Assembly (NCBI RefSeq): GCF_963675165.1
Contig: NC_087377.1
Coordinates: 61,001 to 125,000 of the forward strand
Length of the DNA stretch: 64,000 nucleotides
Direction: 5' to 3'
Source: Halichondria panicea
Lineage: Eukaryota > Porifera > Demospongiae > Suberitida > Halichondriidae
Shown: positions 11,429 to 23,388 of the stretch, in pieces
Numbering within the stretch: the first letter of the stretch is position 1
Layout: every line of letters begins with the position of its first letter
Program-made: the position numbers and the translations under genes
Notes under the pieces: generated by a model
Databases searched by the model: none
What the model saw: only the letters and a program-made list of their open reading frames with translations
Told to the model about the DNA's origin: nothing

Positions 11429-12953
11429 AGTCCCCATGGTCCGAGGTCAAAAAATAACAAATTAAGGGCCCGGATGAAATATTGGATTGAAACACGTCAT
11501 TTGAAATGTATTTTTCTAAGCTTTCGAAATAATTATATAAAATGTTTGCCATTGAATCAACTGTTATGGCTGTTGTAAGACCCCCACCCCTCGTGAATCT
11601 TTCAGCTGTTGAAAGACACCCCCCTTCCGTTGAATTCGTGAATCTTTTAGCTGCCATAACTTAAATTCTGTGGATCGAAAGTCGAAAATTTTTTGAATGC
11701 TTAGAAACACCTTTCAAATGGTATATGATAGTTGTATGTTTTTTATGCGTAGTACTCCCCCCTTCTTGTGTGACAGTGTTTTAAGTGGAATAGTTATTGT
11801 TTTTTATGTGCTGTACTCCCCCTTGTGTTGTATTTTTATGCGAGTGGGCTGAATGCGCTAGCGAACGTCTTAGGCTCTCTCTCGCGAGTTGGCTGAATGC
11901 GCCACGAAAATGACCCGCTATACGATAGTTGGAATAGTTAGTGTTTTTTATGCACTGTACTCCCCCCTTGCATGTGTGACGGTGTTTTGGGTTAGTTAGT
12001 GTTCACTTCTCTATAATTACATACATGCATTAATTTGGGTGACAATTTGTGGGACATTATGATCATTGACGTGTGCAATAAATGATGTATATATACTGTG
12101 TGTGTGTGCAGGACTGAACACCAGCCCCCAGCATGTATCATGAGGGACGCTGTACAGAGATGTTAGGGCAAGTTCCTTTAATTAGATCCAGATATTGTAA
12201 TTATTTCCTTCTTCCAGGTTGTTGGTCGCTAAATGTGCTTATAGTTGCCATGGAGATGGAGATGGTAATTGACTGAAGTCATGTACCTACCTCTCGATAG
12301 AAGGAAACAAGGATTTGTCAATAATTATAGTACTGTGATAAATAAATGTTTTGTCAACTTCGATTCTCTAAGATCATAATTATTCATAACTATAATTATA
12401 CTATTGTTCTTGTTCTTACAAAACTTTAAATTATGTTACGTTGTTTCATATTAATTATATATCGAGTACAGCAGCCATTTAGTGTTAGGTAGTGCCAGAC
12501 CATCAAACCATCACCTTGTCCATCCATATAATTTATACACAACCATCAACCTACACAGAGAGCATGAGAGACTTGTCACACAACATAGCTAGCTACTTAT
12601 CTGTGTGTATGTGGCTCCTCCACAACCGTCAACCTACACAGAGAGCATGAGAGACATGCCACACGACATAGCTAGCTACTCATCTGTGTGTATGCTGTTA
12701 CAGTGGCTCCTCCACACAATCAACCTACACAGAGAGCATGAGAGATACTGTACACAATGGAACTACTTATTTTTTGCTGTGAAGAGACATCGACCTACAC
12801 ACCATAGAAGCCAGCCATACTTATCTTTATTGTCTTCATAGCTGCACACAAAACAATCAAGAGACACTATAAATGATAGTAGTGGGCGTTGAGATCTGAG
12901 CCCCTCCCCCACATCTCCAGTCAAGCCCCGACCCCTTCAGTACCTGCAATACA

Positions 12954-13014
12954 TTATACAGTGATGAGGTTAGTAATCCTCCCTGGGTCCCAGAGCAGCA
13001 TGGCTTGTCTGTAC
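12954..13014 (-). CDS. Terminal-exon fragment in E module (copy 2)
   Basis: Duplicate of the exon fragment at 9816-9876: same acceptor, same 19 codons, same TAA. Confidence 0.3.
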
Positions 13015-13852
13015 CTGGAGGAGAGAGGAGACAAAAGCAGTGAGAGAATGGAATACTAGCTATAGTACAGTATAGCTAGTAGGAGGAGCTGTGTGTGTGT
13101 GCATTGTGGCTGCAAGAGAACAAGCAAATGCATGGTTACATTGAGAGCAGCAGTTTAAACAAAACCATCCACTCCACACAATACAATACCAGCCAATCAC
13201 CACCACAGCTGACAACCATCAGCCTAGTATTATCAATACACACACAATACATAATTATAACACCAGACAACAAAATTACACCCATAGCTGTTTGTGCTGT
13301 GCAGAGAAGAGATGAGAAATTCCCACAACAACAAATCAATTCAACAGCGAACACCACCAATTAATTCAGATCATTATTATCATCTTAATACCAGACCTTG
13401 AATGAATGCACTCCTGACCAGACAAATCATTATAATCAAATCACACATCATCACCAAACCAGACTGTGCAACAAAATTTCCCAACCCCACAACAACCACA
13501 CACATAAATGAAAGGTGTCAATTTGGCATGCAAACGCGTGTCAAACTGCTTTCCCAAAAATTAACACACTAACACGGGTGTCAAATTAATATATGTCATT
13601 TTTACTGTGTCAAAACTGAAACATGCTGTAACTTTTGGTGTGTCGAACAGAGGTATGTCATTTTAAAACGTCACGGTTACAAGAATATGACCATATAAAT
13701 AAAAATACACAAAAGAAACGCCGGAATTATACATAAATATCAAGTAAAACTGAATATAACATAATCATAATTGATACAGTCGGTAACTAACTCGGTAATA
13801 ACTTGGTAACAGTAAATGTACAGTTGGGGTAACTAATGTTGATCTAGCAAGT

Positions 13853-14161
13853 TTATGAATGATGAGTATACCTCACTGTTTTTTTTACAGATGTCTCTTT
13901 CACACCCATCAACACTTCCTGTATGAAGAGAAGGAGACCAGAGGCAGGTGATGGCTTGGGGTAACTGACATAGAAGGCGTAGTATGTTGCAAACAAGCTG
14001 ATAACCGAGTCAATGACACTGTCGCCCAATACTTCAAAGAGAACCTTTCCTTCACCAAGGATGAACGCTTGCATGCCATTCATGCTCTTGTCAGCAAAAA
14101 TTGCAAGCCTTGGCTCTGGAAAGGTCTTTTCAGCTGTCACTTCCTCAATATCAGTCCCGAC
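13853..14161 (-). pseudogene. Orphan last exon of SAMD3-like gene (copy 2)
   Basis: Duplicate of the orphan exon at 10715-11023, with the same intron/C-repeat junction at about 14185. Confidence 0.75.
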
Positions 14162-14261
14162 CTGCAACAAATAAGAGTTAAATTCTGAACGCTTAGAAAC
14201 AGACCTTTCAAATGGTACCATCAAAGTTCATGAAAGATAACATTATTTGCCAATTTAGTCC

Positions 14262-14566
14262 CAGGGTTTCATACAGGATTTTTTGCTAGGGGGGGAAACC
14301 TGCCGACCAAAGGTCGGCAGGTTTCGGTCGGCACAACGTAGGGGGATCCGGGGGCATCCTCCCCTGGGAAAATTTGAAAAAACGGTGCTTTGTGGTGCAT
14401 TCTGGTAGATTTTAGTGGGCTGGTGTTTACTACTCTCACCTGTAAAAACCACTTTACACCTAACTAATGATTTTATTACATCATAAGTTGGGGAATTGTC
14501 AGGGGGGGGAAACTTTGTCTAGGGGGGGGAAATCCCGGGGTTCCCCTACCTCTGTATGAAACCCTG
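14262..14566. mobile_element. 305-bp hAT-like MITE, copy 2
   Basis: Copied with the tandem unit rather than inserted independently: ends, flanks and interior match 11124-11428. Confidence 0.8.
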
Positions 14567-16091
14567 AGTCCCCATGGTCCGAGGTCAAAAAATAACAAAT
14601 TAAGGGCCCGGATGAAATATTGGATTGAAACACGTCATTTGAAATGTATTTTTCTAAGCTTTCGAAATAATTATATAAAATGTTTGCCATTGAATCAACT
14701 GTTATGGCTGTTGTAAGACCCCCACCCCTCGTGAATCTTTCAGCTGTTGAAAGACACCCCCCTTCCGTTGAATTCGTGAATCTTTTAGCTGCCATAACTT
14801 AAATTCTGTGGATCGAAAGTCGAAAATTTTTTGAATGCTTAGAAACACCTTTCAAATGGTATATGATAGTTGTATGTTTTTTATGCGTAGTACTCCCCCC
14901 TTCTTGTGTGACAGTGTTTTAAGTGGAATAGTTATTGTTTTTTATGTGCTGTACTCCCCCTTGTGTTGTATTTTTATGCGAGTGGGCTGAATGCGCTAGC
15001 GAACGTCTTAGGCTCTCTCTCGCGAGTTGGCTGAATGCGCCACGAAAATGACCCGCTATACGATAGTTGGAATAGTTAGTGTTTTTTATGCACTGTACTC
15101 CCCCCTTGCATGTGTGACGGTGTTTTGGGTTAGTTAGTGTTCACTTCTCTATAATTACATACATGCATTAATTTGGGTGACAATTTGTGGGACATTATGA
15201 TCATTGACGTGTGCAATAAATGATGTATATATACTGTGTGTGTGTGCAGGACTGAACACCAGCCCCCAGCATGTATCATGAGGGACGCTGTACAGAGATG
15301 TTAGGGCAAGTTCCTTTAATTAGATCCAGATATTGTAATTATTTCCTTCTTCCAGGTTGTTGGTCGCTAAATGTGCTTATAGTTGCCATGGAGATGGAGA
15401 TGGTAATTGACTGAAGTCATGTACCTACCTCTCGATAGAAGGAAACAAGGATTTGTCAATAATTATAGTACTGTGATAAATAAATGTTTTGTCAACTTCG
15501 ATTCTCTAAGATCATAATTATTCATAACTATAATTATACTATTGTTCTTGTTCTTACAAAACTTTAAATTATGTTACGTTGTTTCATATTAATTATATAT
15601 CGAGTACAGCAGCCATTTAGTGTTAGGTAGTGCCAGACCATCAAACCATCACCTTGTCCATCCATATAATTTATACACAACCATCAACCTACACAGAGAG
15701 CATGAGAGACTTGTCACACAACATAGCTAGCTACTTATCTGTGTGTATGTGGCTCCTCCACAACCGTCAACCTACACAGAGAGCATGAGAGACATGCCAC
15801 ACGACATAGCTAGCTACTCATCTGTGTGTATGCTGTTACAGTGGCTCCTCCACACAATCAACCTACACAGAGAGCATGAGAGATACTGTACACAATGGAA
15901 CTACTTATTTTTTGCTGTGAAGAGACATCGACCTACACACCATAGAAGCCAGCCATACTTATCTTTATTGTCTTCATAGCTGCACACAAAACAATCAAGA
16001 GACACTATAAATGATAGTAGTGGGCGTTGAGATCTGAGCCCCTCCCCCACATCTCCAGTCAAGCCCCGACCCCTTCAGTACCTGCAATACA

Positions 16092-16152
16092 TTATACAGT
16101 GATGAGGTTAGTAATCCTCCCTGGGTCCCAGAGCAGCATGGCTTGTCTGTAC
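16092..16152 (-). CDS. Terminal-exon fragment in E module (copy 3)
   Basis: Duplicate of the exon fragment at 9816-9876. Confidence 0.3.
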
Positions 16153-17014
16153 CTGGAGGAGAGAGGAGACAAAAGCAGTGAGAGAATGGAATACTAGCTA
16201 TAGTACAGTATAGCTAGTAGGAGGAGCTGTGTGTGTGTGCATTGTGGCTGCAAGAGAACAAGCAAATGCATGGTTACATTGAGAGCAGCAGTTTAAACAA
16301 AACCATCCACTCCACACAATACAATACCAGCCAATCACCACCACAGCTGACAACCATCAGCCTAGTATTATCAATACACACACAATACATAATTATAACA
16401 CCAGACAACAAAATTACACCCATAGCTGTTTGTGCTGTGCAGAGAAGAGATGAGAAATTCCCACAACAACAAATCAATTCAACAGCGAACACCACCAATT
16501 AATTCAGATCATTATTATCATCTTAATACCAGACCTTGAATGAATGCACTCCTGACCAGACAAATCATTATAATCAAATCACACATCATCACCAAACCAG
16601 ACTGTGCAACAAAATTTCCCAACCCCACAACAACCACACACATAAATGAAAGGTGTCAATTTGGCATGCAAACGCGTGTCAAACTGCTTTCCCAAAAATT
16701 AACACACTAACACGGGTGTCAAATTAATATATGTCATTTTTACTGTGTCAAAACTGAAACATGCTGTAACTTTTGGTGTGTCGAACAGAGGTATGTCATT
16801 TTAAAACGTCACGGTTACAAGAATATGACCATATAAATAAAAATACACAAAAGAAACGCCAGAATTATACATAAATATTATACATAAATTATACATAAAT
16901 ATCAAGTAAAACTGAATATAACATAATCATAATTGATACAGTCGGTAACTAACTCGGTAATAACTTGGTAACAGTAAATGTACAGTTGGGGTAACTAATG
17001 TTGATCTAGCAAGT
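16092..17014. other. Non-coding 3' flank of the SAMD3-like gene
   Basis: To 16636 this is E module. From 16637 it is AT-rich with spaced TGTCAA/TGTCATTT motifs (16655 to 16800), which may be transposase-binding subterminal repeats. The final 120 bp before the stop codon at 17015 shows no further exon. Confidence 0.4.
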
Positions 17015-19474
17015 TTATGAATGATGAGTATACCTCACTGTTTTTTTTACAGATGTCTCTTTCACACCCATCAACACTTCCTGTATGAAGAGAAGGAGAC
17101 CAGAGGCAGGTGATGGCTTGGGGTAACTGACATAGAAGGCGTAGTATGTTGCAAACAAGCTGATAACCGAGTCAATGACACTGTCGCCCAATACTTCAAA
17201 GAGAACCTTTCCTTCACCAAGGATGAACGCTTGCATGCCATTCATGCTCTTGTCAGCAAAAATTGCAAGCCTTGGCTCTGGAAAGGTCTTTTCAGCTGTC
17301 ACTTCCTCAATATCAGTCCCGACCTGCAACAAATAAGAGTTAAATTTGAGGTGCATGCTTCCACAATAATGACGCATGAAAGGAATTACAGTGTTACTGC
17401 CTCCGTATATATAGCCGGTAATTTTCGGGAGACAAAATATTTGATTACCGGCTATAATTATGCGTATATATACGTTGTTGTTTTTACTTACTTGATACAA
17501 AGTAAAAGCAGCTGCAGCTTTAGAGGCTACTCCTGCGGGCCTGAGTTGTGTGTCAATGAACAGAAGTGCCTTGTAGCTCTGAGTTTCTTCAGAGTCAGTG
17601 GGCACTTCACCATCCATCTGCAGCAGAGTTGGAACAATCTTAGTCCAAGAATCTCTGATTCGAGAGATGGATTCCTCCCCACACATTAGCGTGAACTCCA
17701 ACAGCACCTATAACATTTCAAGACTCAATAAATAACCAAGAAAACATTAGGTGTATAATTATGGTTAAATAAACAATTTAAAGAGCTAACGCACTTACCC
17801 ATTGATTTCTTGTGAAGAAAGGATATGTCAAAAGAAGAATTGACATCTTGTCACCTGAATCTCCAATTCTCTTCCTTCTTTGTTGGTGCGTCTCCCTTAT
17901 TAACTGTGTAATTGCTGCGTTGTTAGGCGCTTTCTTGGTGAATTGGTCGCACAACCGACCGTGGTTTCGATCGCATGCACATTCGTCCACACTGATAACG
18001 GAGTCTTGGCCAGGAGCGGCTTCAGCTGGCTTTGCTGCAATTATTTGCACTAAGTGCGCCTTTTCTGTCTTGAGAGGTTTGATTGCTGACGGTACTGACC
18101 TCTTTCTCCGATTTCAGAAGAACATAGTAACCTGTTGCTTCACTGTATGCTGCATGCATGTTGTATGATTAATTATAGCTATAAAAATTTGCAATTATGT
18201 ATAATTATAATACATGCATGCATTGTTATTATTGTATAATGCTCACCCAATAGCATCCATCAATAATATTACAATCTTGTTTCGTAGCTGCTCAAAGCTA
18301 TTACACAAAACCTTAGCCATTTCGTCGTACTGATTTCCTTTCGGATTCGGGCAAAGACCATAATAGAAGAGGGAAGCTTCTCGTATTAATGCTAGTTTGT
18401 CTTTTCCGTAAATTTGTTTCGCTATTATTGCTCTGTTTACTCTCTCACTGAATACTGGTGGAAGTGGGCACGGAGTTGGTAGGGTCTTCGTAGGTGCTGC
18501 CAGCACCAGTGGGCAAGGAGTTGGTAGGGTCTTCGTAGGTGCTGCCAGCACTTCGTACTCTTCTGTCCATGGCTTTTTAGCAGGTGGTTCAGCTGCTTCA
18601 TCACTTCTTGCAGGCAGCATTGCTAGAGGATAGTTGGCCACAGCTTCGTCCTCAAAATCCCCCATGTTGTAATCCTCTATCAGATTATAGCTGGCACTCA
18701 TTTGACGTATCGTACCACTCATGGAGCAATTTTCCTGTAGTTATAAAAGAACGTATATATTATGTCTCAAACTTAACACCACAGAATAAGGATATTTCGT
18801 GGCCAAAAAATTGCCGCTTTGTTAAAGAATTGCACACTTGTGCAATGTATGAAATAGAAGCCCCTGTAGTGTGCTATGGTGGTTAGCAACAATTGTAGTT
18901 GAACGCCCACATTTACCACAATGCTCAGCTCAGTAGAATGGGGTAGAATGAGAATTGCAGTTGAATACAGTACAATGGGTACAATAGAGCACGGTATAGA
19001 ATGGGTAGCATATTCTAGAATTGCAGTACAATGGGTTAACTCTTTTAAGCACTCAACAATTAAAATTACCTGCTATAACTATGGTACTAAAGTAAAATGT
19101 GTAAATGATTCTAACCTTTTCAAGAAGAGATTTGAGTGCCATCCTCAATCCACTCTGCGGCAACATATGCTTAAATTCCTCAAAGTCATTGGGTAGTTAA
19201 AGCAGTGCAATGCCATCAATTAGGTTTTCTGTAAGTGCAAACAGATAATAATGTACTATAAAAGCTAAGAATATACCTAAGAAGACACTATAATAATTAT
19301 TAGTCTACGAGTTGTACCTTTGAATGCAGAAACTACTGTTTCAGGAAAGCAGTTTTCCCTCAAGAGTCTCCCCACATCAGTTACAGACAACTTTTCCATC
19401 TCTTTCAAGGTTCTTTCAAGGTTTCTAAGTAACAAGTCTAGAGAATATTGCTCTAGGCTATATCTAGTGCGCAT
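17015..19474 (-). CDS. SAM-domain (SAMD3-like) protein gene, six exons, one nonsense codon
   Basis: Exons in order: 19474-19318, 19228-19116, 18734-18247, 18105-17799, 17707-17492, 17323-17015. All junctions are GT-AG and in phase, giving 529 codons. Residues ~25-90 form a SAM domain: LSVTDVGRLLRENCFPE then NLIDGIALL and LPNDFEEFKHMLPQSGLRM. Exon three has a tandem duplication (PTKTLPTPCPL twice) and a segment like the central part of SAMD3-like proteins (LIREASLFYYGLCPN). The last exon has the family's C-terminal pattern (VISLFATYYAFYVSYPKP…LLLFIQEVLMG). An in-frame TAA at 19197-19199 lies inside the SAM domain, where a tyrosine codon would fit. The gene starts 115 bp from the divergent transposase gene. 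SAMD3-like genes are multi-copy in many animals, which fits a transposon cargo. Start choice is uncertain; a Met nearer the SAM domain (MEKLSV) is possible. Confidence 0.65.
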
Positions 19475-19589
19475 GCGCTCTAGATAAAACTACATAAAAT
19501 ATCGAAATTGGTAACTATTATATTATAAATACAAGCGCGCAAAGCAGTTAGCTCATCAGGTCTCTATAGATTATCTCTCCGTATTAATT
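19475..19589. promoter_or_regulatory. Divergent intergenic region, 115 bp
   Basis: The two ATGs (19474 minus, 19590 plus) face away from each other across 115 bp, so the promoters must share or overlap this AT-rich DNA. It contains a TATTATAAAT stretch near 19520. No specific element is certain; the call rests on gene geometry. Confidence 0.4.
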
Positions 19590-22523
19590 ATGGCTGACAA
19601 CTGTGTAGTGACCTGTTGCATGTGTCTTTTTCAGTGCTATTCCCACAAGTCTCTGCTAAAGCACACTCTTGCTGTTCATCAAAATGATCCAAGATTTATG
19701 GTCAATTGTAGTGTATGTGGCAAGTCAGCAACAAAATGGGAGACTTTGAGGAAGCATTTACGAAAGCATGGTAAGTCAGCTAATGAGATCATACATAATA
19801 ATAGATCTAGCATTAAAACTACTACTATTTAATACATCTATAGTTTTGAATATTACATCTATAGTTTTGAAGTACTTCAACCATTTTTTATAATTATATA
19901 CAGATGTTCAGATCGACGCAAGTGATCCAATTACAAGTGACCCAGAATCTTGTACAACCACAAATGATGACGTTGACGACGATTCACTACCATTGGTTAC
20001 ATCGGCTCATCCGAAGTTTGACCGGGCCATGTTTCTTCTTCGCAGCACTAGCAGTTTAGCACTTAATTATTCAAGCATCGAACATCTATGCGAATCAACA
20101 CAGACACTAATGGAGCAAACTGCAGGACAAATGCAGCAGAAAATGTTGTGTTGTCTTCAAGAAAAAGGCATCACTGTGGATGAGGTCGTGAAGAAGATTG
20201 TCACAGAATGTTGCAATGTTGATGAAATGTTTAGCGGTTTGTCTTCACGAGCGTTAAGAGAGAAATACTACAAACAGCATCTCAATTATGTGGTAATTAA
20301 CGTATTATTTTGTTATCAGTACAATGTAGCATGAAGGTACATGCATTGTTTTATCATCTCATCATGTTAAATTACTGTATATGCATGCAATTACAAAATG
20401 TATGTTACTAGGAACCATCACCATCACTTCTCGACAAGAACTGGGACTGGGTGAATGACCACGGCAAGATGCATCTGAAGGAGGTTGAGGCTAAGGGGTA
20501 CTACATTGATCTCTGGGAGAGCTTGAAGGTTTGTGCTATTTACCAACTCAATCACTGGTTTTATTTTTATAACTTAATTGTCAGAGTTTGCTATCAAATC
20601 CTGCTGTTAGAGAAGAGATCATTGGAAAAAGTCATGTCAGTACAGATGGTAGCATGCGCGATATCTGTGATGGGGACTTTGTTAAGAAACATCCAGTCTT
20701 TCGAGCACATCCAGATGGTTTACAGTTTTTACTGTATCATGATGACATTGAAGTTTGTAATCCTCTCGGAACCAGTGCTGGAGTTCACAAGTTTGGTGAG
20801 AATTGCATTACATGTTGGTTTATACCTTTTTATAATGACATGTAGGTGTGTTTTACTATATATATACATTGGGAAACATAAGACCAGTGTTTCGATCATC
20901 GCTCCAAGCTATTCAACTACTTGGAGTGGCTAAGTCATCGGACATGAATCAGAGTGCACGTGATATCCTCCTCAGAAACTTTGTTCAATGCATGAAATTG
21001 CTTTCAACAGTAAGTGTTGCTGGTAGTTTTCTTTTTTTTAACATTACTGTGACGTACCTATGATAATGGATATCTCGTGTGTATACATTTCAAATATGCT
21101 ATTGCAGGATGAAGGATACAGGTTAGAGCTAGACTCAGGTGTGGTAGTACTTCATGGAGCTGTCGTCTGTCTCTGTGGTGACATACCTGCTAGTAATTTT
21201 CTTGGAGGGTTTAAAAAAGGTGTTGGGTTTGCGCTACGGAAATCAGGCAGTGTCTTTGTTCGAAGGAAGATTTAAAACATTATGATAATGTGAGTTAAAA
21301 AACCACTGGTGCTAATTGTATTAATTTTTAACTACTTATAGTTTCATGTTGGTGCGTATACCCTGAGAGACTCTCATAGTCACAACCATTACTGTCAGCT
21401 AGTGGAAAGTGATGTGAATGGATGTTTGGGGTACTCAACTACGTATGGAGTGAATAATGCGAGCATTCTTCTGGACATTCCATTCTTTGATGTCACCAAA
21501 TGTCTTCCGTACGACATAATGCACACAATATTTGAAGGTAAAAATTCATTCAATAGCACACAAATATAATTATTATTGCTGCTTCTGTTCATTAGGTGTT
21601 GCTCCACGTCTCCTCAAAGAGCTTCTTGTTACTTTTATCAATATCAAGAAGTACTTCACCTTGTCAGAGCTCAACCAGTCTCTTGCATCCCACCATTACG
21701 GATATTCAGAGCTTGACACCAAACCAAACACAATTACTGGGTCGACAATGGAGTATCATATCAAACAGAAAGGTGAATGTTCATATCATTTTCCCCACTT
21801 TTGTACAATGCTTACTTTCATAATTAAAAAGCACATAAATCATCATTACACGCAGCTTCTCAGATGAAAGCACTGATCCGATTATTCCCGTTTATCATGG
21901 GGGGCTTTGTTCCAGAGGGCGATGAACACTGGGGTCTTCTCCTAACTCTGTGGGATATCTGCACAATGGTGACCGCATTTGTGGTTACAGAGGCAGATGC
22001 TTCTGATCTGGCATGGAAAGTAGAGTTGTTGCTAGAAACATATGTGCAACTCTATCCAAACTCGCCCTATGTTCCAAAGATGCATTATCTTCTGCATCTA
22101 CCTGACGAACTATTAAGGTATTCTAAAATGTCTAAATTAATGCATAAAGTATATACTTTATTTCATTAGATTTGGTCCACCACGAAACACATGGTGTATG
22201 CGGTTTGAATCCAAGAATAAGGAGTTAAAAGGTTTCACCTCAAACTGCTTTAAGAATGTCCCATACAGTGTGAGTGTCCGACACCAGCAGAGGTATTGTC
22301 ACCTTCTAGCAGTGCGTCCTGGACAAGAGATGTCAAATTTCTTGTACAAAGGAGATGAAGTATCCTCAGGTAAATTTCTATTGCTGTTTGTAAATACAGA
22401 ATAATTATTACTTTGGAGCTAACTTTTCCTAGGAAAATCTGTCATTTTGGACAATGATCTGGTAGCACCGGTTACACAACTGTGTGGATTGGACCACCCT
22501 CAGCTGCCACTTGTTGCTTATCG
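19590..22523 (+). pseudogene. C2H2 zinc-finger / tnp2-like transposase gene, 11 exons, frameshifted and 3'-truncated
   Basis: Phase-matched exons: 19590-19770, 19904-20292, 20412-20528, 20585-20795, 20846-21009, 21108-21289, 21342-21537, 21596-21772, 21856-22117, 22170-22369, 22433-22523. Exon one has C2H2 fingers (CCMCLFQCYSHKSLLKHTLAVH and CSVCGKSATKWETLRKHLRKH, given here in part). Then come the landmarks of a multi-copy metazoan transposase family: LLYHDDIEVCNPLGTSAG, GNIRPVFRSSLQAI, ASNFLGGFKKGVGF, FFDVTKCLPYDIMHTIFEG, PKMHYLLHLP and WCMRFESKNKELK. I place it near tnp2/CACTA-type transposases; KDZ-like is an alternative. At 21243/21244 one base is missing: the frame runs to a TAA, while the +1 frame gives the expected RQCLCSKEDLKHY cysteine segment up to a donor. 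The 3' end is lost after VAYR at 22523. Confidence 0.65.
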
Positions 22524-23183
22524 GTTAGTTTCGTTAACTTTCACAACAAGCTTGTACCAGTGTATACATTTTTAATTGTTACGATGTCAGCAAACAAACC
22601 CACAGCATTCTGTTTAAAACAACAGTAACTACATGCAATCAAATCAACCACAGAAGGACCACCACCAGTAGTCCAGTAGTTTCCTTGCCCAAGGGACTAA
22701 TACAATAAGGGCATAATAAACTAAAGGGACCCTGTGACTGTGAGTACCATTAACTAATCTAGCACAGAAGTAATCAACCAGAATGTGTGGGATGGTTCAA
22801 CAACAGTAGACTCACAGAGACAACACCTCCTTGCTCTTGAAGACCTCGTCGACTCCAGTTGCAACAAGCCTGGCACGCAAGGCTTGCACAAGTGCTCAAG
22901 ACTACTCTTCACTAATCCAGTCAAAAGCTACAGTTCCCTTGGCACACCTATAGTTTAGTTAAAGCCTGAACTTACCAATTCCATGTGCAGTAGGCACAGA
23001 GTTAAGATCCTAAAAAAGCTGTCATAACAGATTAGCATAAGCAGCAGTTGTCTAACTATATTATAGCTAGCTATTCTAATGATCCTAGCTATTAAACTAA
23101 CTATTGGAACTGATAACGAGATCCCAATTATGGCAGGATCCTGTGCTGCTTTCCCTTTAGGCAGTTACTAACGGCAGAGTGCT

Positions 23184-23388
23184 CCCTCAATAGACTGGAG
23201 TGCCATGAGTAATCCATCTTTGCACCCCGAAGGCTGGTTCGACAATGGTTTCAAGAACAAGAAGATGCTGTCCTGCGACCCGACTGTTGAAGAACCTTCC
23301 ACACACATTCTGATTGATTACTTCAGTGCTATGGACATCATCCCTCCTCCTCCCCCCCCCCCACCAAAGGGTTCAAGGCCATGCAGGT
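23184..23388 (+). pseudogene. Unknown exon in module D, copy 1 (frame broken by a C-run)
   Basis: The exon reads SAPSIDWSAMSNPSLHPEGW onward through FKNKKMLSCDP and HILIDYFSAMDI to a GTAATA donor after ATGCAG. Copy 2 (54357-54554) keeps one frame to the donor (…TTKGFKAMQ). Here an expansion to eleven Cs (23350-23360) shifts the frame, so the end reads as polyproline then GSRPCR. The family is not recognised. A related but decayed segment lies in inverted orientation at about 22765-22830. Confidence 0.4.

Larger units (their letters stand above)
8860..11997. repeat. 3,138-bp tandem unit, copy 1
   Basis: First of three tandem units. Order within the unit: E module (AT-rich sequence, three repeats of an AACCTACACAGAGAGCATGA-bearing segment near 9408-9605, and a terminal-exon fragment), then the orphan last exon of the SAMD3-like gene, then a C region carrying a 305-bp TIR element. 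Spacing to the next copy is exactly 3,138 bp at every landmark I checked. Confidence 0.95.
11998..15135. repeat. 3,138-bp tandem unit, copy 2
   Basis: By eye, indistinguishable from copy 1 over the E module, orphan exon, C region and MITE. It is the central unit and is bounded by the same junctions. Confidence 0.95.
15136..17346. repeat. 3,138-bp tandem unit, copy 3 (continues into the intact gene)
   Basis: It matches copies 1 and 2 until about 17346, where the intron of the full SAMD3-like gene continues instead of C-repeat DNA. It differs from them by a 24-bp insertion at about 16878-16901 (a repeat of ATTATACATAA) and one G-to-A change (16861). This is therefore the source end of the duplication. 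Confidence 0.9.
16637..22636. mobile_element. ~6-kb two-gene element (SAM-domain gene plus tnp2-like transposase gene)
   Basis: To the left the E module reads …CCCCACAACAACCA up to 16636. To the right it resumes AATCAAATCAACCACAG at 22637. At 53775-53800 the same DNA is continuous (CCACAACAACCAATCAAATC), and it is also uninterrupted near 34852 and 45618. The inserted 6.0 kb contains exactly the two divergent genes. I find no clear terminal inverted repeat or target duplication beyond one A. The transposase lacks its 3' end, so the right end is probably truncated. The left 130 bp has repeated TGTCAA motifs (16655, 16676, 16717, 16746), like the subterminal repeats of CACTA-type elements. That both genes belong to one transposon is inferred from this boundary. 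Confidence 0.6.
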
